A stretch of DNA of 64,000 bases from Methanocaldococcus infernus ME (lineage in GTDB: Archaea; AGJL01; Methanococci; Methanococcales; Methanocaldococcaceae): positions 248,001-312,000 of the forward strand of contig NC_014122.1 in the NCBI RefSeq assembly GCF_000092305.1, written 5' to 3'. The translations under genes were made by a program, and so were the position numbers. Shown in pieces: positions 8,579-17,410 of this stretch; the first letter of the stretch is position 1; each line of letters opens with the position of its first letter. The notes below the pieces were generated by a model that searched no databases, was not told the origin of the DNA, and was given only the letters and a program-made list of their open reading frames with translations.

Positions 8579-9271
8579 TTACAAAGACATTAGTATTAGG
8601 ACAATTGCACATAATAAAGAGGCTACTAAAGAGGCTATAACTCCATTAGGCATTTTCTTAAACTTAGGATCATGGAACCCTTCTATTGTTCCTCCTATGT
8701 TGTAAGATGCAAGAACTGCATTAATGAAGAAGAAACCAACTGCTAACATCCCTGCAAGCTCTGGAGAGAAACCTAAGTTTAGTAAAGCTATGTAAGTTAA
8801 AGCCCCTCCAATCCCTCCAAGAGCAGCTCCTATTAAACCAGAGACAAAACAAACTGTTGGAATTCCATGTCCTGTTGTACCTGGAGTTATATAATCTTTC
8901 TGAGGATCCTTTGTTATTGGGTCAACTTCACACTTATCTGCTGCTGGTACAACTCCAACCCCAAAAACATAGATAAATTGAGCTATTAACATTGTAACTC
9001 CCAACATGATCATGGAACTAACAGCTCCAGAGAGCATGATTAAAGCTATTCCAGTTGGAGATAAGCCAACTATGGAAGACATGACAGCAGCTCCTAACAA
9101 GCCTGTAAAACCTGCTCCTGCAGCAAGCTGGGTTGTCCCAGTACCAACCCCTGTAGATGTAGCCATAGCTGCTGGAGCCCCCCCAACAGGGATGAAATGG
9201 ACACTTGCATTAATAATAGCTCCAGCAATTGTTATCCCAACCAAAGGAAGAGCTAAAGAGATAGGATCCAT
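8579..9271 (-). CDS. mtrD: Tetrahydromethanopterin S-methyltransferase subunit D
   Basis: Multi-spanning subunit of the sodium pump. The 230 residues hold about six membrane helices. The extended loop [20 protein letters not shown] and the glycine-rich helices [17 protein letters not shown] and [14 protein letters not shown] are family features. A GAGGTGG ribosome-binding sequence precedes the ATG. Follows mtrE by 22 nt. Confidence 0.96.
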   Translation of the reverse strand: MDPISLALPLVGITIAGAIINASVHFIPVGGAPAAMATSTGVGTGTTQLAAGAGFTGLLGAAVMSSIVGLSPTGIALIMLSGAVSSMIMLGVTMLIAQFIYVFGVGVVPAADKCEVDPITKDPQKDYITPGTTGHGIPTVCFVSGLIGAALGGIGGALTYIALLNLGFSPELAGMLAVGFFFINAVLASYNIGGTIEGFHDPKFKKMPNGVIASLVASLLCAIVLILMSL

Positions 9272-9293
9272 TTTTCCACCTCAAAAATCTTTT

Positions 9294-10193
9294 TTATTTG
9301 TATGGGCCAAACTTCTCCCTTGCAAACACTTCCACTTTTCTGTTGACAATTGCCAATATAACAACTATTATTAATCCTATAACTATAGAGATAACTGATG
9401 AAATGATTGGATCTTTTTGCTCTAATATATTCCCTAAAACTCCTCTCCATCCATCTAAGAAGACTATTAGCCCAAAACAAATTCCTGTTAGAACCCCTCC
9501 AAGTCTGGAACAGAAGTAAGAGGAATCCATACTGTTCCTTAAACCATACTCAGCTTTTATATCAATGTCTCCATGGTTAGCTACTGGAACCCCTCCACCA
9601 AAAGGATACTTCTGATACTCTCTCTCAGCTCCATAGTGGACATCTCCAGTTGAGGAACCAATTGCTCCAACTGTAATACCAAATATGAAGGCTATTAATG
9701 GTAGTGGGAATGGATTTCCTAAGATTGTATTAGCCAAGTAAGCCATTAAAACCATACAAAACACAGCAATAAAACCATGTCCAACAATAGGGCCTATATG
9801 AGACATAACAATATCCCAATATACTGGCTGGCCAAAGTTCTTAGATTGACCTACAATTCTTCCTAAGTATGCTGAGATGGCATAAGCTCCATGAACTAAA
9901 GCTGCTACTCCAGCTCCAATAATTAAGGCTAAGACTGGGTTAAATCCAGCTTGTATTATAGCATAAGCTATAGATCCAGCAACTGCAACATATAAACCAT
10001 AGGAAACTGGTTCCCCAGAGATAGCTTTGTTGTAATATCTATGGATATTTCCCATCTGTGGAGCTAACTGAACCTGAGAGTTAGGGTTTGACTGAGATCC
10101 AACATCTGACTCTAAATCCTCTGCACAGCCAGCTATTGTTGCTAAAGCTCCACTTAATGCCAAGGCTCCAAGAGTTATTAACAAAGTATCCAC
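9294..10193 (-). CDS. mtrE: Tetrahydromethanopterin S-methyltransferase subunit E
   Basis: First gene of the mtr operon and a core membrane subunit of the sodium-translocating methyltransferase. 299 residues with about six membrane helices and a long cytoplasmic loop containing GDVHYGAEREYQKYPFGGGV, typical of MtrE. The start codon is GTG, placed by the GGTGA sequence just upstream; no better ATG exists. A 156-nt spacer with a TATA-like element separates it from mcrA, so mtr probably has its own promoter next to the mcr operon. Confidence 0.96.
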   Translation of the reverse strand: MDTLLITLGALALSGALATIAGCAEDLESDVGSQSNPNSQVQLAPQMGNIHRYYNKAISGEPVSYGLYVAVAGSIAYAIIQAGFNPVLALIIGAGVAALVHGAYAISAYLGRIVGQSKNFGQPVYWDIVMSHIGPIVGHGFIAVFCMVLMAYLANTILGNPFPLPLIAFIFGITVGAIGSSTGDVHYGAEREYQKYPFGGGVPVANHGDIDIKAEYGLRNSMDSSYFCSRLGGVLTGICFGLIVFLDGWRGVLGNILEQKDPIISSVISIVIGLIIVVILAIVNRKVEVFAREKFGPYK

Positions 10194-10234
10194 AATCTCA
10201 CCCCTTTTTAATGAGCTTTGAGTATTATATGCCT

Positions 10235-10247
10235 AATATTTAAAATT
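10235..10247 (-). promoter_or_regulatory. Putative TATA box of the mtr operon
   Basis: On the minus strand the sequence reads AATTTTAAATATT about 45 nt upstream of the mtrE GTG, in the mcrA-mtrE spacer. A second AT-rich candidate, ATATAATA, lies closer (10223-10230). Either would give a short leader containing the Shine-Dalgarno sequence. Judged by eye. Confidence 0.4.
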
Positions 10248-10333
10248 TTCCAAATTTTCTGTTAAAATTAACCTTAAGAATACTAAAGTAGACTTTATTA
10301 TTTGTTCTCATAATTAAAACAAATGAGGGCTAT

Positions 10334-10343
10334 TAAAAAAAAT
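10334..10343 (-). terminator. Putative T-run terminator of the mcr operon
   Basis: Immediately after the mcrA stop, the minus strand reads TATTTTTTTTAA, an oligo-T stretch of the kind that ends archaeal transcription. No strong hairpin is seen with it. Incomplete termination could link mcr with mtr. Confidence 0.4.
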
Positions 10344-10349
10344 AAAGGT

Positions 10350-12011
10350 TTAGTGAGCAGGGATAATTGGATCTCTTTCTCCTGCTGGTTCAAACTCTCT
10401 AAGTGCACCTCTTGCAAACTCTTTTCTTGGGTATCTGAAGTCAAATATTAAGGATGGGTCAGCAAATGCTACCTTAATTAATGGGTTTAATGCAAATGCG
10501 TCTCCTCTTCCAGAGTGGGCAGCTTGTGTAATTCCAGCATATTCTCCTTGGTGTCCGACGTTCATTGCATAGTTTGGATAGTTTGGCCCTCTTAACTCTA
10601 ATGGTGATCCTTCATCGTTTCTGAAGGATAATGAGTTAGCAGCTCCACACTGGTCTTGTAAGTCGTAACCGTAGAATCCTAACCTGCTGTGGTATTCTTT
10701 ATGTAATATTTGACTTAAGTACCATCCGTTTAATCCAGCATTACTGTTTCCTGTAGCTAAAGCTACGCTAATTCCAGAAGCTGCAGCTGTAACAGCTGCT
10801 CTTTGTGATCCTCCGAAGTGGTCTTCTAATAATGCTGGGTAGGTGTCATACTGTTCTAAAGCGTATAGTGTAACTTCTGTAGCTATGTCTTCAACAACGT
10901 CCATTGTTGGCTTAACAGAGTTGCATCCTCCATATTTCTTGTTTATGTAGTCATAACCATAGTAGCTGAAATCGTCTAAGATGTCATCAGTATAGGAAGC
11001 TGTAGCGTACTGAGTGAATCCAACCCCTCCAGACATGTAACTTCCTAACCATATTTGGTCAAATAAAGCAGCTCCTGCAGCGACAACCTCTAAGGATTGT
11101 TCTACAGGATCATCTGAAACTCTTGTTGTTTGAACAACGTCAGCTAAGACTCCAAAGTACATTCCTCCTGGTTCATTTGGTCCTCTTGCTCTTCTTGCTG
11201 GTAAGAAAGTTGCCATCTGAATAACGTCAGCGTGCTTAGCTGCGTAGGAGAAATCAGCTATAGCAGCTTCTCCAGCACATAACTTATAAGCTGTAATGAA
11301 TGACATTCCTATCTGCATTGCACTCCATCTTGCTATTGTACCTCCATCACAGACTCTTCCAACTAATGTAGGAACTCTTGAAACTTGGTAGGTTCTCTTA
11401 CCTATAGCCTTCTTTATTTGCTCAGCCTGCTCTTCTGGGAACAACTTGTTAATGTCAATTAAGAATCTCTTATCTATCTCATCAGCTAACTCATCATCTC
11501 CTGTAAATATCTTAGCATAACAGTCCCAAACTAATGCTGGGTGAACTTCAACCATGTGTTCCTGAACAACTGCCCCTCCTGGGAGAGCGTGGTTGATAAC
11601 TTCCATATACTCGTTTATAGTTTCTGGAGTAGCCTCTACCCCTAATCTCTTCTCTAAGACAGCATGAGCTGTATCCATTCCAACGATGACAGTTCTTCTT
11701 ATATCATCCCACATTTGCTGAATAGCTGCGTTGTTCATGAAGTGTAAGTCGTCTCCTTCAACAATAGCATCTGTGTTAGAAACTTTATAAGGCATTAATT
11801 TTCTCTGTCCTAATGGAACCCCAATATCTGGGTTGTAGAATGGAATTCCTCCTCTCTTCTCTATTAACTTCTGAGCAGCTTCAACGAACTCTCTCTTTCT
11901 TGCAGACTGTCTCCATCCTCCAAAGATGTAGAACTTTGTATACTTCTCTCTTGGATCCTCTTCAAACTTCTCCTTTAATGCCTTTAAGAATAATCTTTTC
12001 TCAGCTTCCAT
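10350..12011 (-). CDS. mcrA: Methyl-coenzyme M reductase alpha subunit
   Basis: Catalytic subunit of the enzyme that releases methane from methyl-coenzyme M and coenzyme B using nickel F430. The 553-residue chain holds the F430 ligand Gln in [10 protein letters not shown] and all sites known to be modified in MCR: the methyl-His in AAKHADV, the methyl-Arg in [14 protein letters not shown], the methyl-Gln in [11 protein letters not shown], and the thioglycine/methyl-Cys pair in [16 protein letters not shown]. Residues being present does not prove modification. I start it at the ATG at 12011, six nt after GGTG; the upstream in-frame GTG is part of that Shine-Dalgarno. Preceding McrC and McrD make this the MCR I form. 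Confidence 0.98.
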   Translation of the reverse strand: MEAEKRLFLKALKEKFEEDPREKYTKFYIFGGWRQSARKREFVEAAQKLIEKRGGIPFYNPDIGVPLGQRKLMPYKVSNTDAIVEGDDLHFMNNAAIQQMWDDIRRTVIVGMDTAHAVLEKRLGVEATPETINEYMEVINHALPGGAVVQEHMVEVHPALVWDCYAKIFTGDDELADEIDKRFLIDINKLFPEEQAEQIKKAIGKRTYQVSRVPTLVGRVCDGGTIARWSAMQIGMSFITAYKLCAGEAAIADFSYAAKHADVIQMATFLPARRARGPNEPGGMYFGVLADVVQTTRVSDDPVEQSLEVVAAGAALFDQIWLGSYMSGGVGFTQYATASYTDDILDDFSYYGYDYINKKYGGCNSVKPTMDVVEDIATEVTLYALEQYDTYPALLEDHFGGSQRAAVTAAASGISVALATGNSNAGLNGWYLSQILHKEYHSRLGFYGYDLQDQCGAANSLSFRNDEGSPLELRGPNYPNYAMNVGHQGEYAGITQAAHSGRGDAFALNPLIKVAFADPSLIFDFRYPRKEFARGALREFEPAGERDPIIPAH

Positions 12012-12041
12012 CTCTATCACCTCAAAAAGTTATTTTTTGGT

Positions 12042-12827
12042 TTATAAGAACTTCTCAATGATGTCATCCTGTGGCATGAACCCTCCTAAGGTTCTTGCTC
12101 TGTGAATTCTCTTGATAACTATTAAGAGTTCTTCATCATCTCTTAATGGAACTCCATCTTTTCTATATATAGTAGTTATCTCCTTTAACTTCTCCTCTGG
12201 TAATGGCTCTCCAACATCAACAGGCTCATCTAATGGTCTTCCAACTTGATCTTTTACATAAACAACATGTCCAGTTTTCTCATCATAAACATATCTCTGT
12301 AAAGCATCAAACATTAAACCATTTTCATCCAACCTTAGAGAATGTCCATGAACTGTAGCTCCTCTAATTCCACATCTTGCTGGGTCATAGAAAGCTGTAT
12401 CTAATAAGAAATTCTTAGATATAGCTTCTAAATCACTCTCTCTCATTTCAATAACTTGCCTTCCTGACAATGTACCAGTATCTACTCCTCTGAATCTCCA
12501 CATGTAGGTTCTTGCTCTATCATAAGGCTGAGCTGGAGCAAAGTACATGGAATCAGCAAACTGTATATATCTTATTCTATGTCCTTCCTTAGCTCCATTT
12601 ATTGGCTCTACTAAGTCTCTAACATAATCCTCTGGTAAGTCCATCTCTTCCAATGGTGGGTGAACAGTCTTATAATCCTCTCCTGGCTGTCTGTGTCCCA
12701 TTATTTTAACAACATCATCATCTGGGATATCTCTCAACTTCTCCAACTGAATCTCTGGATTCATGTGCTTTCTTCTGTTCTCAGCTATCTTTGTACTTCC
12801 TGGATAAAACTGTGGCTTGTATGCCAT
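12042..12827 (-). CDS. mcrG: Methyl-coenzyme M reductase gamma subunit
   Basis: Gamma subunit of MCR, which lines part of the coenzyme and F430 site. The sequence starts MAYKPQFYPGSTKIAENRRK and contains IMGHRQPGEDYKTVHPPLEE and CGIRGATVHGHSLRLDENG, both strongly conserved. Start chosen at 12827, just after GAGGTGATAGGA. 261 residues, normal. Lies 30 nt before mcrA and 10 nt after mcrC. Confidence 0.97.
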   Translation of the reverse strand: MAYKPQFYPGSTKIAENRRKHMNPEIQLEKLRDIPDDDVVKIMGHRQPGEDYKTVHPPLEEMDLPEDYVRDLVEPINGAKEGHRIRYIQFADSMYFAPAQPYDRARTYMWRFRGVDTGTLSGRQVIEMRESDLEAISKNFLLDTAFYDPARCGIRGATVHGHSLRLDENGLMFDALQRYVYDEKTGHVVYVKDQVGRPLDEPVDVGEPLPEEKLKEITTIYRKDGVPLRDDEELLIVIKRIHRARTLGGFMPQDDIIEKFL

Positions 12828-12837
12828 TCCTATCACC

Positions 12838-13443
12838 TCAACTTAATTTACTTAAGTGGTACTTTATTTTATTTATGATCTCATCAATCTTTGACTGAGG
12901 ACAGGATTCTCCTCTAATTACTCCAGTGACTATATCAACAACTGTACCCTTAGTTTTAGGGTTTAGAGGAAGTATATCTCTTGTCTTAACCCCATACTTA
13001 GCAAGATCCTCCATATCTACAGGAGCTTGGCAAACTATTATTGTAGGAATTTCAACATACTTAAGGAAGAGGGCTGCTTTATAAACTATATGGCTAATGA
13101 CATTACCAAAGTGCACTATGCAAAGCTTATGCCTATTTATCTGCTTAGCCTCCTCTGGCTTTATTCCAAAGGTTGATCCTAAAGAACCCCTTGGAGAATC
13201 TGCTGGAATTCCAGAGCCAGCGTTAAGCACAAGGACACTTGTCTGTATTCCAACTTCCCTAATTCCATAAGTTATTTCACAAACTGGTTTAGTTATATGC
13301 CTCCTTCCAGGAGACATTGCTACAACAACAACATCATTTTTTAAAGCCTCTGCTAAGGTTCCTCTCTGAGCTAAACCTCCACCTTCAGCTAAACCCATTA
13401 CAGCCCTACAGTCAATAATTTGCTCAAATCTTCCTACTGGCAT
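12838..13443 (-). CDS. mcrC: Methyl-coenzyme M reductase operon protein C
   Basis: Accessory protein of the MCR activation machinery, linked in Methanothermobacter to the ATP-dependent reductive activation complex; not part of the mature enzyme. 201 residues with DCRAVMGLAEGGGLAQRGT and VLVLNAGSGIPADSPRGSLG conserved. Its presence distinguishes mcr from the mrt isoenzyme operon. It overlaps mcrD by 10 nt. Confidence 0.95.
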   Translation of the reverse strand: MPVGRFEQIIDCRAVMGLAEGGGLAQRGTLAEALKNDVVVVAMSPGRRHITKPVCEITYGIREVGIQTSVLVLNAGSGIPADSPRGSLGSTFGIKPEEAKQINRHKLCIVHFGNVISHIVYKAALFLKYVEIPTIIVCQAPVDMEDLAKYGVKTRDILPLNPKTKGTVVDIVTGVIRGESCPQSKIDEIINKIKYHLSKLS

Positions 13444-13931
13444 TCTTGATCATCACTTTCCTTTTCAACAACTGCTAAGCTATCCTTTAACCTACTTCTT
13501 GGATCAATCATTCCTATTAATCTTCTGTCAATTTCATTAATTAACTGAACTCCCTTCTCTCCATACTTTAAATAGTCTGTGACAGTTGGCTTTTCTTTCA
13601 AGAACTTACCAACCTTAATATCATAACCAAAGGGAAACATCTCTTTACAAATCTCCTCTATCTTTTCAAGTTCAGAGTCATCAGAGAGAGTTACAATAAA
13701 CCTACCTGCCATCACTGTTAGCTCAACTGGAACTCCTTTAACTTCAATTATCTTCCTTTCACTATGATTCACTGGTAGGCCTCTTGCAGGGCCATAATAT
13801 ACAACTTTTGGTAAAGGTTGCCCATGGATAACTACTCTTTCAACAGTCTTTAAGTCATAGAGTTTATTTAAAAATTTTTCAGTGGTAGAGGCCTTAAGAT
13901 ATCTATGAGGGAAGATCTCAACTTCTATCAT
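13434..13931 (-). CDS. mcrD: Methyl-coenzyme M reductase operon protein D
   Basis: Small protein encoded in nearly all mcr operons; thought to act in assembly or F430 delivery, not in catalysis. 165 residues starting MIEVEIFPHRYLKASTTEKF, with VVYYGPARGLPVNHSERK in the middle. It sits between mcrB and mcrC, 10 nt after mcrB, and overlaps mcrC. Confidence 0.95.
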   Translation of the reverse strand: MIEVEIFPHRYLKASTTEKFLNKLYDLKTVERVVIHGQPLPKVVYYGPARGLPVNHSERKIIEVKGVPVELTVMAGRFIVTLSDDSELEKIEEICKEMFPFGYDIKVGKFLKEKPTVTDYLKYGEKGVQLINEIDRRLIGMIDPRSRLKDSLAVVEKESDDQECQ

Positions 13932-13941
13932 TTAAGACCAC

Positions 13942-15273
13942 TTAAATTTTGTCTTTAACTTCTAAAGCTCCCTTTATAACATATTTTAATGGTTCTCTAA
14001 ATTCATCAATTGCTCCAAAGACAGTTCCAATTAAAGCTGAGGTTCTCTCTGGTGAGAACATCTGAGTTCCTGCATCTAAACACATTGCTGCAGCAACTGG
14101 TGGGATAGCAAATCCTTTGGAGTGTCTTGTAACTATGTGGTTTCCATTGAATATTCCAGGACCTCCTCCACCATAGATGGAGTGGGAGAAGAAACTGAAA
14201 CCAACAGCTGTACCCTCAGTTCTTCCAAAGTCTACTCCTGGAAGTCCAGTTTCATACTCTAAGATGTCATTGTAGTATAAGATGGTTGAAGCTACACCCT
14301 GAGCAGCTCTTGCAGCTCCAACGTTAACAATAACAGCTGCTACTAAACCAGCTGCAGCATAAGCGTTCCACTTGGCTATATCAACTGGTCTATATAACTT
14401 AAATCCTGAGGATAATGTTTTATCCTCCTTTATAACTCCATCTTCTAAAGCTCTGTCTAATAATGAAGCTATAACTGTCCCAACAGTTCCATTCTTACCA
14501 TTTTCTTTAACTAAGTCTATAACTAAGTTATTTGCATTTAATCCTTGGTAAGCTAAACCTAATAAGTGTAGTCTTTCAAATGCTCCTATAGCATCTCCCA
14601 TTTCAAACATTGCAGTTTGCTCCATTATAGCGGTGAAAGCTACAGCGTTCATAGTATTCTTCTTAGTACAGGCAACAAAGTGGTTAACCATAATATTTCT
14701 TAAAGCATATCCTGGACACTCTAAGGTTAATGGATTCCCTAAGAGAGCTGAAATGTTAGCTCCTTTCATTGTAACATCATGAGGATATCCTCCTAAAATA
14801 GCTGCATGGATCATAGGAGCATCAAAGAGATCAACATCAAAGGTTCTTATAATAGCCTCTTTTAAAGCCTGAGCTGTAACTAAGGTTGAAATTGTATATT
14901 CTGCAGCTATATCTAACCTCTTTGATGGAACCTGAACAGCCATTTGTTTACCATCATTAATTAACTTGATGGAGGTGTCATCATCCTCAGAAACTCTTAA
15001 GGTTTTTTCTACATACTCAGCTATGGTTTCAGCATTTTCAACAATTGGTAAGTCTAACTCTCTTCCTAATATCTTACAGCCCTTACCTCCAACCTGTCCA
15101 GTTCTTAAAGCATTTTCAATTCCTGCTAAGTTAACTGCAACAGTTCTCTTAACATCCTTAACTAACTTTTGAATTGTTGGGTTGTATAAAGGGCTTATAG
15201 CTTCTAAAGGTACATTTTCCTCAACTAACTTTCCCTTTTCATCATACAAATCAATTGTATCCTTATACTTCAT
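13942..15273 (-). CDS. mcrB: Methyl-coenzyme M reductase beta subunit
   Basis: Beta subunit of MCR and first gene of the operon. 443 residues starting [20 protein letters not shown]; conserved blocks include AALYGG-type loops [19 protein letters not shown] and [20 protein letters not shown] that contribute to the coenzyme B channel. The start is the ATG at 15273 six nt after GGTG; the in-frame GTG at 15282 is part of the Shine-Dalgarno. A clear TATA box lies about 50 nt upstream. Confidence 0.98.
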   Translation of the reverse strand: MKYKDTIDLYDEKGKLVEENVPLEAISPLYNPTIQKLVKDVKRTVAVNLAGIENALRTGQVGGKGCKILGRELDLPIVENAETIAEYVEKTLRVSEDDDTSIKLINDGKQMAVQVPSKRLDIAAEYTISTLVTAQALKEAIIRTFDVDLFDAPMIHAAILGGYPHDVTMKGANISALLGNPLTLECPGYALRNIMVNHFVACTKKNTMNAVAFTAIMEQTAMFEMGDAIGAFERLHLLGLAYQGLNANNLVIDLVKENGKNGTVGTVIASLLDRALEDGVIKEDKTLSSGFKLYRPVDIAKWNAYAAAGLVAAVIVNVGAARAAQGVASTILYYNDILEYETGLPGVDFGRTEGTAVGFSFFSHSIYGGGGPGIFNGNHIVTRHSKGFAIPPVAAAMCLDAGTQMFSPERTSALIGTVFGAIDEFREPLKYVIKGALEVKDKI

Positions 15274-15320
15274 CAATCTCACCCTAAAATGGTACTTCTC
15301 AATAACTATTAAACTAAAGT

Positions 15321-15330
15321 CTATATATAT
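15321..15330 (-). promoter_or_regulatory. TATA box of the mcr operon
   Basis: CTATATATAT (minus strand ATATATATAG) preceded on that strand by the purine-rich AAAAGGG, a plausible BRE. It is about 48-58 nt upstream of the mcrB ATG, giving a leader of roughly 25 nt that includes GGGTGA. This is the strongest promoter-like element I see in the window, fitting a very highly expressed operon. Confidence 0.6.
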
Positions 15331-15369
15331 CCCTTTTGTTATTTTGAATGGAATAGTAAATTTTATATA

Positions 15370-16386
15370 TTATTTTGATTTGGGGTTCTCAAGCTTTTTT
15401 AAGTAGAGGTAGGAGAAGTAGCCTAATATGGTTGGGATTAAAAAGGAGATGATTCTATCTAAGATGGTTACTCCAGCAGATACTGATGGAGGAATGTTAA
15501 AGAGAGTTGAAGAGAGGATTATAACAAGATCAGCACTACCAACCCCTGCAGGAGTTAGGGAAAAGATTCCACTTAAGAAGGTTACAAAGTAGATAATGGC
15601 TACTGAGATTATAGAGGTGAAGCAATTTAAGGACAAGAAGAATAAATAAAATTTTATAACATCAACCAAGTACCAAAAAATTGTTAAAATTATAGCTATA
15701 ATTAAGTTCTTATCCTTCTTCTTGTCTTTGAAGTGGTCAAGGGATCTATAAAATTTCTCAATCTCTTCTAAAACTCTGCACTCATCTATATCTCTCCTTA
15801 AAATCCTACAGGAAAAGGAAACAATCTTTATAGCTATTCTTGTTAGTAACTTCCTATTTAAAATCAAGTAAGCTATCAATCCTATAAAAATTAAAAAGAA
15901 GAGCCAAGCAGTAAGAAGAATGCTAATGTGAACACCAGAGAGCATAAGTAAGAGGATAACTGTAAAGGACATAATTAAAAAGATTAATGTGTCAATGAAT
16001 CTCTCAACTATCACTATAAAAGCTGATTCTCCTCCAGAGATGTTATAGAGCTTATGTAAATAGTACATCCTTACAGGCTCTCCCCCTCCTCTCATGGAAG
16101 GAGTTGTATTATTTACAAATTGTCCTATGAGGGTTATAAGAAAGAGAGTTTTAAAAGAGATATTATTGTAGTTAGCAACTTTTAAGATATATTTACACCT
16201 TAGAGTTAAAATTACAAGCCCTAAGAATTGTAAAATTAGGGCTAAGAGAATGTAGAGAGGATTAGCTTTTAATAATATGTTTATAATTTTATCTATTCCA
16301 ATGACATACAAGATAACTAAAATTATTGAGATTCCAATGAAAAATAGGAGAATAGTTTTCTTACTAACCTTATGTTTATTACTCAT
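15370..16386 (-). CDS. UPF0104 flippase-like membrane protein
   Basis: Member of the lysylphosphatidylglycerol-synthase transmembrane/AglD-type family (recalled as MJ1595), thought to handle lipid-linked substrates. 338 residues, about eight membrane helices, with the family motif NNTTPSMRGGGEPVRMYYL near residue 95 and SLTPAGVGSADLVIIL near residue 280. It overlaps the end of aksF by 8 nt, so it is the last gene of the ilvB-aksF set. The same pairing with aksF is recalled in M. jannaschii. Confidence 0.85.
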   Translation of the reverse strand: MSNKHKVSKKTILLFFIGISIILVILYVIGIDKIINILLKANPLYILLALILQFLGLVILTLRCKYILKVANYNNISFKTLFLITLIGQFVNNTTPSMRGGGEPVRMYYLHKLYNISGGESAFIVIVERFIDTLIFLIMSFTVILLLMLSGVHISILLTAWLFFLIFIGLIAYLILNRKLLTRIAIKIVSFSCRILRRDIDECRVLEEIEKFYRSLDHFKDKKKDKNLIIAIILTIFWYLVDVIKFYLFFLSLNCFTSIISVAIIYFVTFLSGIFSLTPAGVGSADLVIILSSTLFNIPPSVSAGVTILDRIISFLIPTILGYFSYLYLKKLENPKSK

Positions 16387-17410
16387 AGTTGGTCACATAT
16401 TTTATAATCTCTTCAGCAACTTCATGAGTTTTTAAAGAGCCTCCAAGGTCTTTAGTAACCTTCCCTTCTTCTATACAGTGTTTTATAGCCTCTCTAATAA
16501 GGTTTCCTTTTTCTTTCTCTCCTATGTAGTCAAAGATCATAGCTACACAGAGTATAGCAGCCATTGGGTTAGCTATTCCCTTCCCAGCTATGTCTGGAGC
16601 TGAGCCATGGACAGGCTCAAATAAAGCCTTTCTCTCTCCTATGTTAGCTGAAGGAGCTAAACCAAGGGAGCCAAGTAGTAGAGAAGCTTCATCTGATAAG
16701 ATGTCTCCAAACATGTTAGTGGTTACAATAACATCAAACCTTTCAGGCTCTTTTATTAGTAAGTAAGAGGCTGAATCAACCAAGTAGTCATCTGCCTCTA
16801 TCTTATAATTTTTAGCAACCTCATAGAAGGTTTTTAAAAAAAGCCCATCAGTAACCTTTAAGACATTAGCCTTGTGTATACAAGAAACCCTTTTTCTCTT
16901 ATTTTCCTTGGCATATTCAAAGGCAAACCTTACAATTCTCTCAGAGGCTTTTTTTGAGACAACTCTATCAGCTATAGCTATGTCATAAAGCTCTCTCTCA
17001 AATCCTACATAGAGATCTTCAGTATTCTCCCTTATAATGACTAAGTCTACATTTTTAACATCTAAAAATTTATTTTTTCCTAAGTAGCCTTCTAACCTTA
17101 AAAGTCCAAAGTTATTTATTGGCCTAACATTGGCATATAAATTAAAAGTTTTCCTCAATGTTAATATTGGGCTCTTATAATCCTTTACCCCCTTTGGAGA
17201 GGTTACAGCTCCAAATAAGATAATGTCAGATTCTTCAGCCTTCTCCAATGTTTCCCTTGGAAGGAACTCTTTACATCTTCTATAGCACTCTAAGCCAGCA
17301 TCTCCTTTAAGTATCTCAAAGTCTCCTAATAAGGTTAAGAGTTTAACAGCCTCTGGGATAACCTCTTTTCCTATCCCATCTCCTTCAATAACTAACACTT
17401 TCCTTTTCAA
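16379..17410 (-). CDS. aksF: Homoisocitrate (threo-isocitrate) dehydrogenase AksF
   Basis: NAD-dependent decarboxylating dehydrogenase. The family signature NMFGDILSDEASLLLGSLGL is clear, along with IIRENTEDLYVG and the N-terminal IEGDGIGKEVIPEA. The sequence alone cannot separate AksF from LeuB (3-isopropylmalate dehydrogenase), but its neighbour UPF0104 gene matches the recalled MJ1595-MJ1596 pair where MJ1596 is AksF. AksF extends 2-oxoglutarate to 2-oxosuberate for coenzyme B, the thiol consumed by MCR encoded next door. It overlaps ilvB by 26 nt. Confidence 0.8.
   Translation of the reverse strand: MKRKVLVIEGDGIGKEVIPEAVKLLTLLGDFEILKGDAGLECYRRCKEFLPRETLEKAEESDIILFGAVTSPKGVKDYKSPILTLRKTFNLYANVRPINNFGLLRLEGYLGKNKFLDVKNVDLVIIRENTEDLYVGFERELYDIAIADRVVSKKASERIVRFAFEYAKENKRKRVSCIHKANVLKVTDGLFLKTFYEVAKNYKIEADDYLVDSASYLLIKEPERFDVIVTTNMFGDILSDEASLLLGSLGLAPSANIGERKALFEPVHGSAPDIAGKGIANPMAAILCVAMIFDYIGEKEKGNLIREAIKHCIEEGKVTKDLGGSLKTHEVAEEIIKYVTNYE

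Noticed and set aside
9006-9519. Open frames opposite mtrD and mtrE
   Set aside because: Proline/alanine-rich mirror products of membrane helices; mtr genes explain the region.
10350-15273. Possibility that the operon is the MCR II isoenzyme (mrt)
   Set aside because: mcrC is present between mcrD and mcrG and mtr follows directly, the layout of the mcr (MCR I) operon.
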